Below, piece by piece: positions 56,690 through 64,000 of a stretch of DNA of 64,000 nucleotides; the first letter of the stretch is position 1; each line of letters begins with the position of its first letter. The stretch covers positions 1 through 64,000 of the forward strand of contig CACGHT010000001.1 in assembly GCA_902572925.1 (NCBI GenBank). The letters run 5' to 3'. Made by a program: the position numbers and the translations under genes. The stretch comes from an uncultured Pelagibacteraceae bacterium. GTDB taxonomy: Bacteria > Pseudomonadota > Alphaproteobacteria > Pelagibacterales > Pelagibacteraceae. A model generated the notes under the pieces. It ran no database searches. It saw only the letters and a list, made by a program, of their open reading frames with translations, and was not told the DNA's origin.

Positions 56690-57762
56690 TGAGCTTCAAG
56701 TGTGGGATCGTTGGTTTACCAAACGTAGGTAAATCTACTCTCTTCAATGCATTGACCAATTCAAATAAAGCTCAAGCAGCTAACTTTCCATTCTGTACAA
56801 TTGATCCAAATATTGGTGTAGTTAGTGTGCCTGATTATCGATTAGAAAATTTAGCCAAAATTTCTAAATCAAAAAAGATTATACCAACTACTATTTCTTT
56901 TGTTGATATAGCTGGATTAGTAAAGGGTGCATCTAAAGGTGAAGGTTTGGGAAATAAATTTTTGTCTCATATCAGAGAAGTAGACGCTGTAATACATATG
57001 ATTAGATGTTTTGACTCTAGTGATATTCAAAATGTAAATCCTACAGTTGACCCTGTTAGAGATCTTGAAATAATTGAGACAGAAATGAAGCTTGCAGATT
57101 TAGAATCCATTCAAAAAAGACTTGAAAAAAATAACAAAAAAAATATTGATGAGGATCAAATTAAAATTCTTCAAAGCTGTTTAGAATTAATTAATAATGA
57201 TCAAGATTTAGCAAGTTTAAAATCAGAATTTACCAAAAAACAACTAAATTTAAGTGGTTTACTGTCTTTAAAGCCCAAAATATTTGTTTGTAATGTTGAT
57301 GAGAAAAGTATCCAAAATGGAAACAGTTACACTAAATCATTCTTAGAAAAATTTGGTTTAGAAAACACTTTGATTGTATCGGCTGATATTGAAAATCAAA
57401 TCAATGAGTTAGATAGTGAAGAAAGAAAAAACTACATGGAAATGATTGGTTTAAAGGACACTGGCTTGGATATGTTGATACAAAAAGGTTATAAGATTTT
57501 AGAATTAGACACTTTTTTTACCTCAGGTCCTGAGGAAACAAGAGCCTGGACTATTCAGAAAAATTGTTTAGCTCCAAAAGCTGCTGGTGAAATACATACT
57601 GATTTTGAAAAAGGATTTATTAGAGCTGAGACTATTTCTTATAATGATTTTGTTGAAAATGATGGATGGGTAAATTCTAAAACAAACGGAAAAATGAGAT
57701 TAGAAGGTAAAGACTATATTGTTAAAGACGGTGACGTTTTAAACTTTCGTTTCAATACGTGA
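56689..57762 (+). CDS. ychF: Ribosome-associated ATPase YchF (OLA1 family)
   Basis: 357 residues, Obg-related P-loop NTPase. G1 GLPNVGKS at 9-16, G3 DIAGLVKGASKGEGLGN, FLSHIREVDAVIHMIRCF, and the C-terminal TGS domain (TFFTSGPEETRAWTIQKNCLAPKAAGEIH and [16 protein letters not shown]). The specificity loop NVDE replaces NKxD, as in the ATP-preferring YchF group. Its 3' end overlaps the convergent petC by 24 bp. Confidence 0.97.
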   Translation: MSFKCGIVGLPNVGKSTLFNALTNSNKAQAANFPFCTIDPNIGVVSVPDYRLENLAKISKSKKIIPTTISFVDIAGLVKGASKGEGLGNKFLSHIREVDAVIHMIRCFDSSDIQNVNPTVDPVRDLEIIETEMKLADLESIQKRLEKNNKKNIDEDQIKILQSCLELINNDQDLASLKSEFTKKQLNLSGLLSLKPKIFVCNVDEKSIQNGNSYTKSFLEKFGLENTLIVSADIENQINELDSEERKNYMEMIGLKDTGLDMLIQKGYKILELDTFFTSGPEETRAWTIQKNCLAPKAAGEIHTDFEKGFIRAETISYNDFVENDGWVNSKTNGKMRLEGKDYIVKDGDVLNFRFNT

Positions 57763-58518
57763 CCAGATTCTCTTCATACTAAAATAAACTAAAACTGTTA
57801 ATATAATTAAATAAACTATTGCTTTAAAACCCATTTTATGACGTGTTTCTAAATGAGGTTCTGCAGTCCACATTAAAAAAGTGGTAACATCTTTTGCCAT
57901 TTGTTCTACAGAAGCATTAGTTCCATCTGAGTATTCTACTAAACCATCAGAAAGTTGATTGGACATTTTAATTTTATTTCCATACATATATTTATTATAG
58001 TAAACACCATCATCTAAAGTCACTCCAGCTGGTGGATCTTCATATCCTTGAAGGAGTGAATAGATATAGTCAACTCCACCTCCTCGCGCTTTTACTAAAA
58101 CAGTCATATCGGGAGGGTATGCTCCACCGTTTGCAGCTTGAGCAGCTTTTTCATTTTCATAAGGCATCACAAATTTATCCGACAACCTTCCTGGTCTCAT
58201 AAACATTTCACCATCTACATTTGGTCCATCTTTTACCTCAAAAGATGCTGCAATGGCTTTTGCTTGTTCTACTGAAAATTCAGGCCCACCCTCTTCCACT
58301 AAATTTCTATAACTTAGATATTTCATAGAATGGCAAGAAGAACAAACTTCTTGATAAACTTGATATCCCCTTTGAAGTGCAGCTCTGTCAAACTTTCCGA
58401 AGGGACCCTTAAAACTCCAATCAGTTTTTAAATATTCAACTTTCTCAGCTGCATTAGAGTTAAATTGAAATCCAAAAAATAAAGCTATTAAAAACGATAT
58501 TCTAAAAAAATTTTTCAC
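57739..58518 (-). CDS. petC: Cytochrome c1 of the bc1 complex
   Basis: 259 residues. Signal peptide at 1-23 ([20 protein letters not shown]), the haem site [14 protein letters not shown] at about residue 55, and a distal Met ligand probably in the MSNQL or nearby region. A C-terminal transmembrane anchor is seen ([16 protein letters not shown]). It passes electrons from the Rieske centre to soluble cytochrome c. Overlaps petB by 4 bp and the ychF 3' end by 24 bp. Confidence 0.95.
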   Translation of the reverse strand: MKNFFRISFLIALFFGFQFNSNAAEKVEYLKTDWSFKGPFGKFDRAALQRGYQVYQEVCSSCHSMKYLSYRNLVEEGGPEFSVEQAKAIAASFEVKDGPNVDGEMFMRPGRLSDKFVMPYENEKAAQAANGGAYPPDMTVLVKARGGGVDYIYSLLQGYEDPPAGVTLDDGVYYNKYMYGNKIKMSNQLSDGLVEYSDGTNASVEQMAKDVTTFLMWTAEPHLETRHKMGFKAIVYLIILTVLVYFSMKRIWSRIETKV

Positions 58519-59780
58519 TGATCTTTAAAACTATCCTTTTTTTTCACTGCTGCAAGATTAGGTGATCCACCCAAAATTGGTTCGGTAATACTCAAAGGAA
58601 CAGGTGTGGTCCTCTCTTTGAATCCTAAAACTGGCAGTATAACTAAAAAATGAAGGAAGTAGTATGCTGTTGCAATCCTAGCAATTAATAAGTAAAGACC
58701 TTCAGCTGGCATAGCTCCGACATATCCTAAAATTAAAACATCAGCCACTAAGATCCAATAGAACTGCTTATATAAAGGTCTAAAGACTGCGGATCTAATT
58801 TTTGAAGTATCTAACCAAGGAAGTGCAGCTAATATTAATATAGCAGACAACATCGCTATAACACCTAGAAGTTTATCTGGAACTGATCTCAGAATTGCAT
58901 AAAAAGGTAACAGATACCATTCAGGAACAATATGAGCTGGTGTTACAAGAGGATTTGCTTCAATATAATTATCAGCATGACCTAAGATATTTGGTGTATA
59001 GAAAACAAAAAAAGCGAAAACAATCATAAACATCAACAACGCAAAACCATCCTTGATAACTATGTAAGGATGAAATGGGACTGTGTCTTTTGAAGGTTTT
59101 TTTATATCAATTCCAATTGGATTATTATTTCCAGGCACATGAAGAGCCCAAATATGTAAAACAACTAAACCTAAAATTAAAAAAGGAATTAAGTAGTGTA
59201 GAGTAAAAAATCTTGTAAGTGTTGGGTTATCAACCGAATACCCTCCCCATAACCATGTTACTATTCCCTCACCTACCAAAGGAATTGCACTAAATAAATT
59301 TGTAATAACTGTAGCTCCCCAAAAACTCATTTGTCCCCATGGTAAAACATAGCCTAAGAAAGCTGCTGCCATCATAAGCAGATAAATGATTATTCCGATA
59401 ATCCATATAACTTCTCTTGGTGATTTATAAGAGCCATAAAATAAAGATCTAAATATATGAATGTATACTGCTAAGAAAAACATTGAAGCTCCGTTTGCAT
59501 GTATATATCTTATTAACCATCCATAATTCACATCTCTCATTATGTGTTCGACACTTTGGAACGCCATATCAGCATGCGCAATATAGTGCATTGCTAAAAC
59601 CAATCCGGTTACAATTTGAGTAATCAAACAAAAAGTAAGAATCCCACCAAAAGTCCACCAATAATTTAAATTTTTTGGTGTTGGATAATCGGTTAAATGA
59701 TTTGCTAAAGTTAAAAGAGGTAATCTGTCGTTAAACCACTTTCCAACTTTTGATTTTGGTGTGTATTCGTGTTCACTCAT
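58515..59780 (-). CDS. petB: Cytochrome b of the bc1 complex
   Basis: 421 residues, with about eight transmembrane helices. Haem-ligating histidines are in the [26 protein letters not shown] segment and in ALHVP; the Qo-site PEWY motif ([13 protein letters not shown]) is intact. Length matches the alphaproteobacterial full-length form, not a split b6/subunit IV pair. It oxidises quinol and recycles electrons. Six bases after petA, 4-bp overlap with petC. Confidence 0.97.
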   Translation of the reverse strand: MSEHEYTPKSKVGKWFNDRLPLLTLANHLTDYPTPKNLNYWWTFGGILTFCLITQIVTGLVLAMHYIAHADMAFQSVEHIMRDVNYGWLIRYIHANGASMFFLAVYIHIFRSLFYGSYKSPREVIWIIGIIIYLLMMAAAFLGYVLPWGQMSFWGATVITNLFSAIPLVGEGIVTWLWGGYSVDNPTLTRFFTLHYLIPFLILGLVVLHIWALHVPGNNNPIGIDIKKPSKDTVPFHPYIVIKDGFALLMFMIVFAFFVFYTPNILGHADNYIEANPLVTPAHIVPEWYLLPFYAILRSVPDKLLGVIAMLSAILILAALPWLDTSKIRSAVFRPLYKQFYWILVADVLILGYVGAMPAEGLYLLIARIATAYYFLHFLVILPVLGFKERTTPVPLSITEPILGGSPNLAAVKKKDSFKDQ

Positions 59781-59786
59781 AAAAAA

Positions 59787-60293
59787 TTATCCAATCTTAA
59801 TTGTGTTAGCATCAACAAATTTGTATTCTGGAATTTCCATATTTGTTGGAGCTGGACCTTTTCTAATTCTTCCAGAAGTATCGTAATGAGAACCATGACA
59901 TGGGCAGAACCATCCATTGTAATCACCCTTTTGATCCAAAGGCACACAACCTAGGTGCGTGCATACTCCAAGCATAACAAGCCACTCTGGATTTTTTGCA
60001 CGATCTTCATCTTTTTCAGGATGCTTTAAATCTTCCAACTTAACAGATTTAGCTTCAGCTATTTCCTCTGGAGTTCTTCTTCTAATAAAAACTGGCTTTC
60101 CTCTCCATAACACAGTTATGGTTTTTCCTGGATTGACTGCGCTCACATCAACCTCAGTGCTTGCTAACGCTTTTACTGAAGCATCTGGGTTCATTTGATC
60201 TATCATAGGCCAAATCACTGCACCTGCACCAACGGCTCCAACCGCGTAAGTAGCTGTAAATAAAAAATCTCTTCTTTTAGTTTTCTTTTCCAC
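59787..60293 (-). CDS. petA: Rieske iron-sulfur subunit of the bc1 complex
   Basis: 168 residues from a GTG start. A twin-arginine motif RRDFLF at residues 7-12 precedes the transmembrane anchor ([16 protein letters not shown]). The 2Fe-2S ligands are in CTHLGC and CPCHGS. It accepts the first quinol electron at the Qo site. First gene of petABC, divergent from trmL over 91 bp, which should hold both promoters. Confidence 0.96.
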   Translation of the reverse strand: MEKKTKRRDFLFTATYAVGAVGAGAVIWPMIDQMNPDASVKALASTEVDVSAVNPGKTITVLWRGKPVFIRRRTPEEIAEAKSVKLEDLKHPEKDEDRAKNPEWLVMLGVCTHLGCVPLDQKGDYNGWFCPCHGSHYDTSGRIRKGPAPTNMEIPEYKFVDANTIKIG

Positions 60294-60384
60294 TGTTTAT
60301 AGGTTCTTATAATTCTATATGTTGATTTAGCTAGTTAATATATGATTACATATAATAAAAAAGTATTATTTTTCTACTGATAGA

Positions 60385-60858
60385 ATGACACATAATCTAA
60401 TTAATGATGGGCCAAAAATTGCACTATTTGAACCTGATATCCCTCAAAATACTGCTGCGATCATAAGAACTTGCGCCTGTTTGGGGGCGAAATTAGAAAT
60501 AATAGAGCCTTGTGGATTTTTATTAAACGATAAGAGATTTAAAAGAGTTGTGATGGATTATATGGATGAAAAAGAGATTAGATATTATAAGAGCTCCGAT
60601 CAATTTTTTGATGAAAAACAGAATCAAAGAATTATACTTATGACTACAAAAGCCTCTAGCCCATATACAGAATTTAAGTTTAAAAAAAATGATACAATTT
60701 TATTTGGAAGAGAAAGCGCAGGAGTGCCTGAATTTGTGCATAAATTGATAAATAATAGGTTAAAAATTCCAATGAGAGATAATAAGCGTTCTCTAAATAT
60801 TTCCTCTTCTGTTGCTATAATATTGGCTGAATGTTTAAAACAAAATAAATTAATTTAA
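60385..60858 (+). CDS. trmL: tRNA (cytidine(34)-2'-O)-methyltransferase
   Basis: 157-residue SPOUT methyltransferase modifying the wobble position of tRNA-Leu. IALFEPDIPQNTAAIIRTCACLGAKLEIIEPCGF at the start, DTILFGRESAGVPEFV, and RSLNISSSVAIILAE at the C-terminal trefoil knot are diagnostic of TrmL (YibK). Full length. The next ATG follows its stop directly. Confidence 0.94.
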   Translation: MTHNLINDGPKIALFEPDIPQNTAAIIRTCACLGAKLEIIEPCGFLLNDKRFKRVVMDYMDEKEIRYYKSSDQFFDEKQNQRIILMTTKASSPYTEFKFKKNDTILFGRESAGVPEFVHKLINNRLKIPMRDNKRSLNISSSVAIILAECLKQNKLI

Positions 60859-61686
60859 ATGGATATAGAAATAAAACAAAAATTGACAAGTAATTGGTTT
60901 AAATCTTTGCAGGAAATGTTCTGCAAAAGTATTAGTGATTTTGAAAAAAACAAGATCAGTTTTAGGTCGACTACATGGAAGAGAAATTTAAAAAAAGATG
61001 AAGGTGGTGGTGAATATAGAATCTTAAAAGATGGAAAAATTTTTGATAAAGTAGGTGTTAATTTTTCAAAAGTTTATGGAAAATTTCCAAAAAAATTTCA
61101 ACAAAATATACCTGGCGCTCAAAAAGATCCTAGGTTCTGGGCATCAGGGATATCCGTTGTAATGCATATGAAAAATCCTTTAATTCCTGCGATGCATTTT
61201 AATACTAGATATATTTGTACGACTTTTGATTGGTTTGGTGGAGGTATTGATGTTACTCCATCAAAAAAAGATAATAAAGAAAAAGAACAGTTCCACAAAA
61301 CTCTTAGAGATATGTGCAATCGACATGACAAAAATTATTATAAAAAGTATAAAAAATGGTGTGATGAATATTTTTATCTACCTCATAGAAAAGAGCCCCG
61401 TGGAATAGGTGGTATTTTTTTTGATTATAAAAAAAACAATTTTGAAAAAAATTTCAAATTTGTCAGAGATGTTGGTATTACCTTTGAGACTATTTTTCAA
61501 AAAATTATAAATAAAAAAATTAAAAAAAAATGGACTTCTAAAGATAAAGAAAATCAATATATTAAAAGAGGAAGATATGCAGAATTCAATTTACTATATG
61601 ACAGGGGTACAAAATTTGGGTTACAAACAGGTGGTAATGTTGAGGGAATATTAATGTCATTACCTCCTCATGCAAAATGGAAATGA
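60859..61686 (+). CDS. hemF: Oxygen-dependent coproporphyrinogen III oxidase
   Basis: 275 residues, slightly shorter than E. coli HemF (299). It makes protoporphyrinogen IX in haem synthesis with O2. Family motifs: [48 protein letters not shown], and [34 protein letters not shown] at the C-terminus. Haem supply fits with the neighbouring cytochrome genes and aerobic life. Confidence 0.96.
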   Translation: MDIEIKQKLTSNWFKSLQEMFCKSISDFEKNKISFRSTTWKRNLKKDEGGGEYRILKDGKIFDKVGVNFSKVYGKFPKKFQQNIPGAQKDPRFWASGISVVMHMKNPLIPAMHFNTRYICTTFDWFGGGIDVTPSKKDNKEKEQFHKTLRDMCNRHDKNYYKKYKKWCDEYFYLPHRKEPRGIGGIFFDYKKNNFEKNFKFVRDVGITFETIFQKIINKKIKKKWTSKDKENQYIKRGRYAEFNLLYDRGTKFGLQTGGNVEGILMSLPPHAKWK

Positions 61687-61687
61687 T

Positions 61688-62164
61688 ATGGATAAAGAAC
61701 CAATTACCTTGAATGGCTTAAATAAACTAAAAGAAGAATTAATTTTTTTAAAAGAAAAAAAAAGACCAGAAATAGTTGCCGCAATTGCTGAAGCAAGATC
61801 ACACGGAGATTTAAAAGAAAACGCTGAGTATCATGCAGCAAAAGAAGAGCAGTCTCACAACGAAGGTAGGATAACAGAAATAAATGATATTATTGCAAGA
61901 GCAAACGTCATTGATGTTACTAAAATAAACAATGATGGCAAAGTAATTTTTGGTGCCACAGTATTTTTGGAAAATTTAGATACCGGTGAAAAGATAGATT
62001 ATAAAATAGTTGGAAAAGATGAAGCAGATTTAAAAAAAAAACTGTTATATTTTCAATCACCGATAGGTAAAGGTCTCATTGGAAAAAATAAAAATGATCT
62101 TGTGGAAATAAATACTCCCGCTGGAGTAAAAAACTTTGAAATTAAAGACGTCAAATATCTTTAA
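61688..62164 (+). CDS. greA: Transcription elongation factor GreA
   Basis: 158 residues from ATG 61688, equal to E. coli GreA. An ATG at 61670 adds six residues but lies inside hemF; the later start is preferred. N-terminal coiled coil with the acidic tip ([20 protein letters not shown]) that enters the RNA polymerase channel to rescue backtracked complexes; C-terminal FKBP-like domain ([21 protein letters not shown]). Its TAA shares TTAA with the convergent cca stop. Confidence 0.97.
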   Translation: MDKEPITLNGLNKLKEELIFLKEKKRPEIVAAIAEARSHGDLKENAEYHAAKEEQSHNEGRITEINDIIARANVIDVTKINNDGKVIFGATVFLENLDTGEKIDYKIVGKDEADLKKKLLYFQSPIGKGLIGKNKNDLVEINTPAGVKNFEIKDVKYL

Positions 62165-63435
62165 CCTTTTACGATACTATCGATTTGTTTGTCAGAAATT
62201 TTGAAATTATTCCTGATCCACTCCTCCTCGATCAATTTCAGCATACTTCCCAACTGTCTTCCCTCTGGTATTTTGTATCTAGTCATTAATAAATTAGCTC
62301 CAACAGGCAAACTTGGCGTAATCTTATTTTTATATAATTCTAGTAAGCTCAACAATTTCTTATCTAATTTCTTTGTTTTTATAATCTTAAAATTTATAAT
62401 ATCTAATACTGCTTGCTTTCCATCATAATATAAAACTTTATTTAAGTTTACTTCATTTAAAGTTTTTGACTCATTCTTTCCATTATAAAAGTTACTAATA
62501 GCATAAGCTCTTTTTTGATCTTTTTTTGAAATATTATATTTGTATAAGAAGTATTCTAAATTGTCTGTTTCATCTATTATCGTTAAAAATAAAGTAAACA
62601 TAAAATCCAGATCAACAAATAGTTCTCTCTTTACTTTGATTGCATCAATAATACTTTTGATATTCTTCAGCTCCGGAAAAATTAACAATATTAGGTCGAT
62701 GCTGAATTTATCTTTTGATAAATTTTCTAATTTATTTGAATTTAATAATTTTTTTAACTCATCTAATAGTCTCTCTTTAGATATAATTGAAATACCACTT
62801 ATATTGATTTTTATTATTTTAATTATTTCCTCTTTGTGAGGCTGCTTTGAGTAATTTAAAAAAAATCTTAAGTATCTTAATATCCTTAAATAATCCTCTT
62901 TAATTCTTTTTTCAGGGTTGCCAATAAAGTTAACCTGACCTATTTCAATATCTTTTTTTCCATTATAAGGATCAAATAAATTTCCATCCAAATCAGCATA
63001 AATAGAGTTAATAGTAAAATCCCTTCTCGCAGCATCTTTTTTCCAATCTTTGGAGAATTTTACTTTAGCGTGTCTACCATCAGTAAAAATATCTTCTCTT
63101 AGAGATGTTATCTCATACTTATGATCATCTATGATTGCTGTAATTGTTCCATGCTCAATTCCTGACTCATAAAAATTAATATTATTTTTTTTTAAGATTT
63201 TGGTGACTTCTGAAGGATTTAAATTTGTTGCTAAATCTATATCATCAACTTTCTCATTATTTAATATTTTTCTTAAACAACCCCCCACGTACCTAATCTC
63301 ACTTTCAGATGAGTGAGAATTTATAGCCTCAAAAATTTTTTTCACAGGTGTTGTTAATGAAAGTTTTTTGATATTATTCTTAAATGAGTAAAGGTTTTTT
63401 GAGCTCGAGAAAATTTTATTTAAAAAGTTTTTCAT
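62161..63435 (-). CDS. cca: CCA tRNA nucleotidyltransferase / poly(A) polymerase family
   Basis: 424-residue class II nucleotidyltransferase. GG motif [11 protein letters not shown] and catalytic DDIDLATNL (about residues 50-72), then [19 protein letters not shown], the [10 protein letters not shown] motif, and the basic region RILRYLRFF. It most likely adds or repairs tRNA CCA ends, although all three tRNA genes here already encode CCA. A poly(A) polymerase role cannot be excluded from sequence. It begins 3 nt after tRNA-Gln, so the two are probably cotranscribed. Confidence 0.88.
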   Translation of the reverse strand: MKNFLNKIFSSSKNLYSFKNNIKKLSLTTPVKKIFEAINSHSSESEIRYVGGCLRKILNNEKVDDIDLATNLNPSEVTKILKKNNINFYESGIEHGTITAIIDDHKYEITSLREDIFTDGRHAKVKFSKDWKKDAARRDFTINSIYADLDGNLFDPYNGKKDIEIGQVNFIGNPEKRIKEDYLRILRYLRFFLNYSKQPHKEEIIKIIKINISGISIISKERLLDELKKLLNSNKLENLSKDKFSIDLILLIFPELKNIKSIIDAIKVKRELFVDLDFMFTLFLTIIDETDNLEYFLYKYNISKKDQKRAYAISNFYNGKNESKTLNEVNLNKVLYYDGKQAVLDIINFKIIKTKKLDKKLLSLLELYKNKITPSLPVGANLLMTRYKIPEGRQLGSMLKLIEEEWIRNNFKISDKQIDSIVKG

Positions 63436-63438
63436 ATT

Positions 63439-63512
63439 TGGCTGGGGCGCTAGGATTCGAACCTAGGATGCAGGTACCAAAAACCCGTGCCTTACCGCTT
63501 GGCTACGCCCCA
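63439..63512 (-). tRNA. tRNA-Gln (TTG)
   Basis: 74 nt including encoded CCA. Acceptor TGGGGCG/CGCCCCA, a normal D-loop with GG (AAGCGGTAA), anticodon stem CGGGT/ACCTG with loop TTTTGGT, anticodon TTG, and a normal T-loop TTCGAAT. U1-A72 with G73 is the known glutamine identity pattern. It lies directly upstream of cca. Confidence 0.97.
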
Positions 63513-63543
63513 ATCTAATTTCGTATAACACAAAAAAAAGAAT

Positions 63544-64000
63544 TTATATAGTTTTTGCAACTTTACACCAGCAATTTTTATATTTTCTACTAAATTTTTT
63601 TTTAACATCATCGCATAATTTTTTAGATTTAAAATATGCGACAATTGCAGAACCTGATCCTGTCATTCTTACGAAACTCTTATTTGAGGATTTTTCAAGA
63701 AAATTTTTGATATTTTTTAATTTGGGAAACTTAGATAGAGAAATTTCCTCAAGAGAATTATTGAGTTTTTTCAAATTATCAAAGCTAAACATTTTCTTAG
63801 AGGGTTTGTTAAATCTGGGTTTTGAGAATTTATTAACATTTGAATATATCTCTTTTGTCGAACACCCAAAGCTAGGTTTAACAATAAGTGCATAAAATTT
63901 TTTGCAGTTTTTAAACTCTTTCATCTGATTATTTGATTGAAGAATTGTAAAAGTAGAATTAAGACCCAGAGCTACATCTGAACCTACTGATTTACAAATT
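63544..64000 (-). CDS. ispE: 4-diphosphocytidyl-2-C-methyl-D-erythritol kinase, 3' part
   Basis: The frame is open from the stop at 63544 to the right edge, giving 152 C-terminal residues. It is a GHMP-kinase C-terminal half: SVGSDVALGLNST near the edge (IspE has GSDVPF), KFYALIVKPSFGCSTKEIYSNV, and the third GHMP motif RMTGSGSAIVAYF. IspE phosphorylates CDP-methylerythritol in the MEP isoprenoid pathway. The ATP-binding N-terminus is outside the window. An internal ATG at 63924 is not the true start. It is upstream of tRNA-Gln and cca on the same strand. Confidence 0.88.
   Translation of the reverse strand, partial: ICKSVGSDVALGLNSTFTILQSNNQMKEFKNCKKFYALIVKPSFGCSTKEIYSNVNKFSKPRFNKPSKKMFSFDNLKKLNNSLEEISLSKFPKLKNIKNFLEKSSNKSFVRMTGSGSAIVAYFKSKKLCDDVKKKFSRKYKNCWCKVAKTI

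Noticed and set aside
61670-61687. Upstream ATG for greA
   Set aside because: It is inside hemF, and the ATG at 61688 gives the exact family length of 158.

Overview
The window looks like a chromosome segment of a streamlined, very AT-rich alphaproteobacterium, most likely of the SAR11 clade (Pelagibacterales). The reasons are: very low GC by eye with Lys/Asn/Ile-rich proteins; classic alphaproteobacterial gene neighbourhoods (the dcw cluster running into lpxC, bamD and ligA; carAB divergent from yqeY-dnaG-rpoD; ubiK divergent from lgt; petABC); and almost no intergenic DNA. I see no phage, insertion sequence, CRISPR array or obvious genomic island. The only stretch over 300 bases without a protein gene (25160-25709) holds the RNase P RNA and the mraZ promoter.

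Layout. 1-602: 5' part of an AsmA-like gene. 635-4365: uvrD-type helicase and a Xaa-Pro aminopeptidase. 4358-25159 (minus): one nearly gapless 18-gene run starting from a well-formed promoter with a three-repeat MraZ-type operator: mraZ, ftsZ, rsmH, ftsL, ftsI, a murE-murF fusion, mraY, murD, ftsW, murG, murC, murB, ddl, ftsQ, a short ftsA-like gene, lpxC, bamD, ligA. 25314-25666: rnpB. 25710-27898: amidase, mlaA, mlaC. 27929-29040: tRNA(CAT), a methyltransferase gene and a structurally aberrant tRNA-Val(GAC). 29044-33174: yqeY-dnaG-rpoD. 33300-37695: carAB. 37692-42397: 2OG-Fe(II) oxygenase, ELM1-like protein, trxB, an ADP-ribosylglycohydrolase homologue and an aspartate-type aminotransferase. 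42434-48179: uvrB, pteridine reductase-like SDR, folB, uvrC, pgsA. 48176-51760: ilvE, a MarR/response regulator/histidine kinase set and ubiK. 51811-57762: lgt, midA-like, pgeF, prs, rplY, pth, ychF. 57739-60293: petABC. 60385-64000: trmL, hemF, greA, cca, tRNA-Gln and the 3' part of ispE.

How the genes work together. The long minus-strand run makes and polymerises peptidoglycan precursors and builds the divisome, with lipid A (LpxC) and outer-membrane (BamD) biogenesis at its end; the amidase, PgeF, Lgt and MlaA/MlaC add envelope turnover and lipid traffic. UvrD, UvrB, UvrC and LigA give most of nucleotide excision repair. The reductase and FolB point to folate or pterin metabolism.

Most unusual: (1) ftsZ lies between mraZ and rsmH instead of after ftsA; (2) the FtsA-like protein is about half size, keeps a 1C-like domain and a C-terminal amphipathic membrane helix, and appears to lack the ATP-binding/FtsZ-binding half, although FtsZ keeps its canonical C-terminal peptide; (3) the tRNA-Val downstream of rpoD lacks D-loop GG and the TTC of the T-loop; (4) DnaG has lost three of four zinc ligands; (5) all seven convergent protein-gene pairs abut or overlap, three of them sharing one TTAA as both stops.
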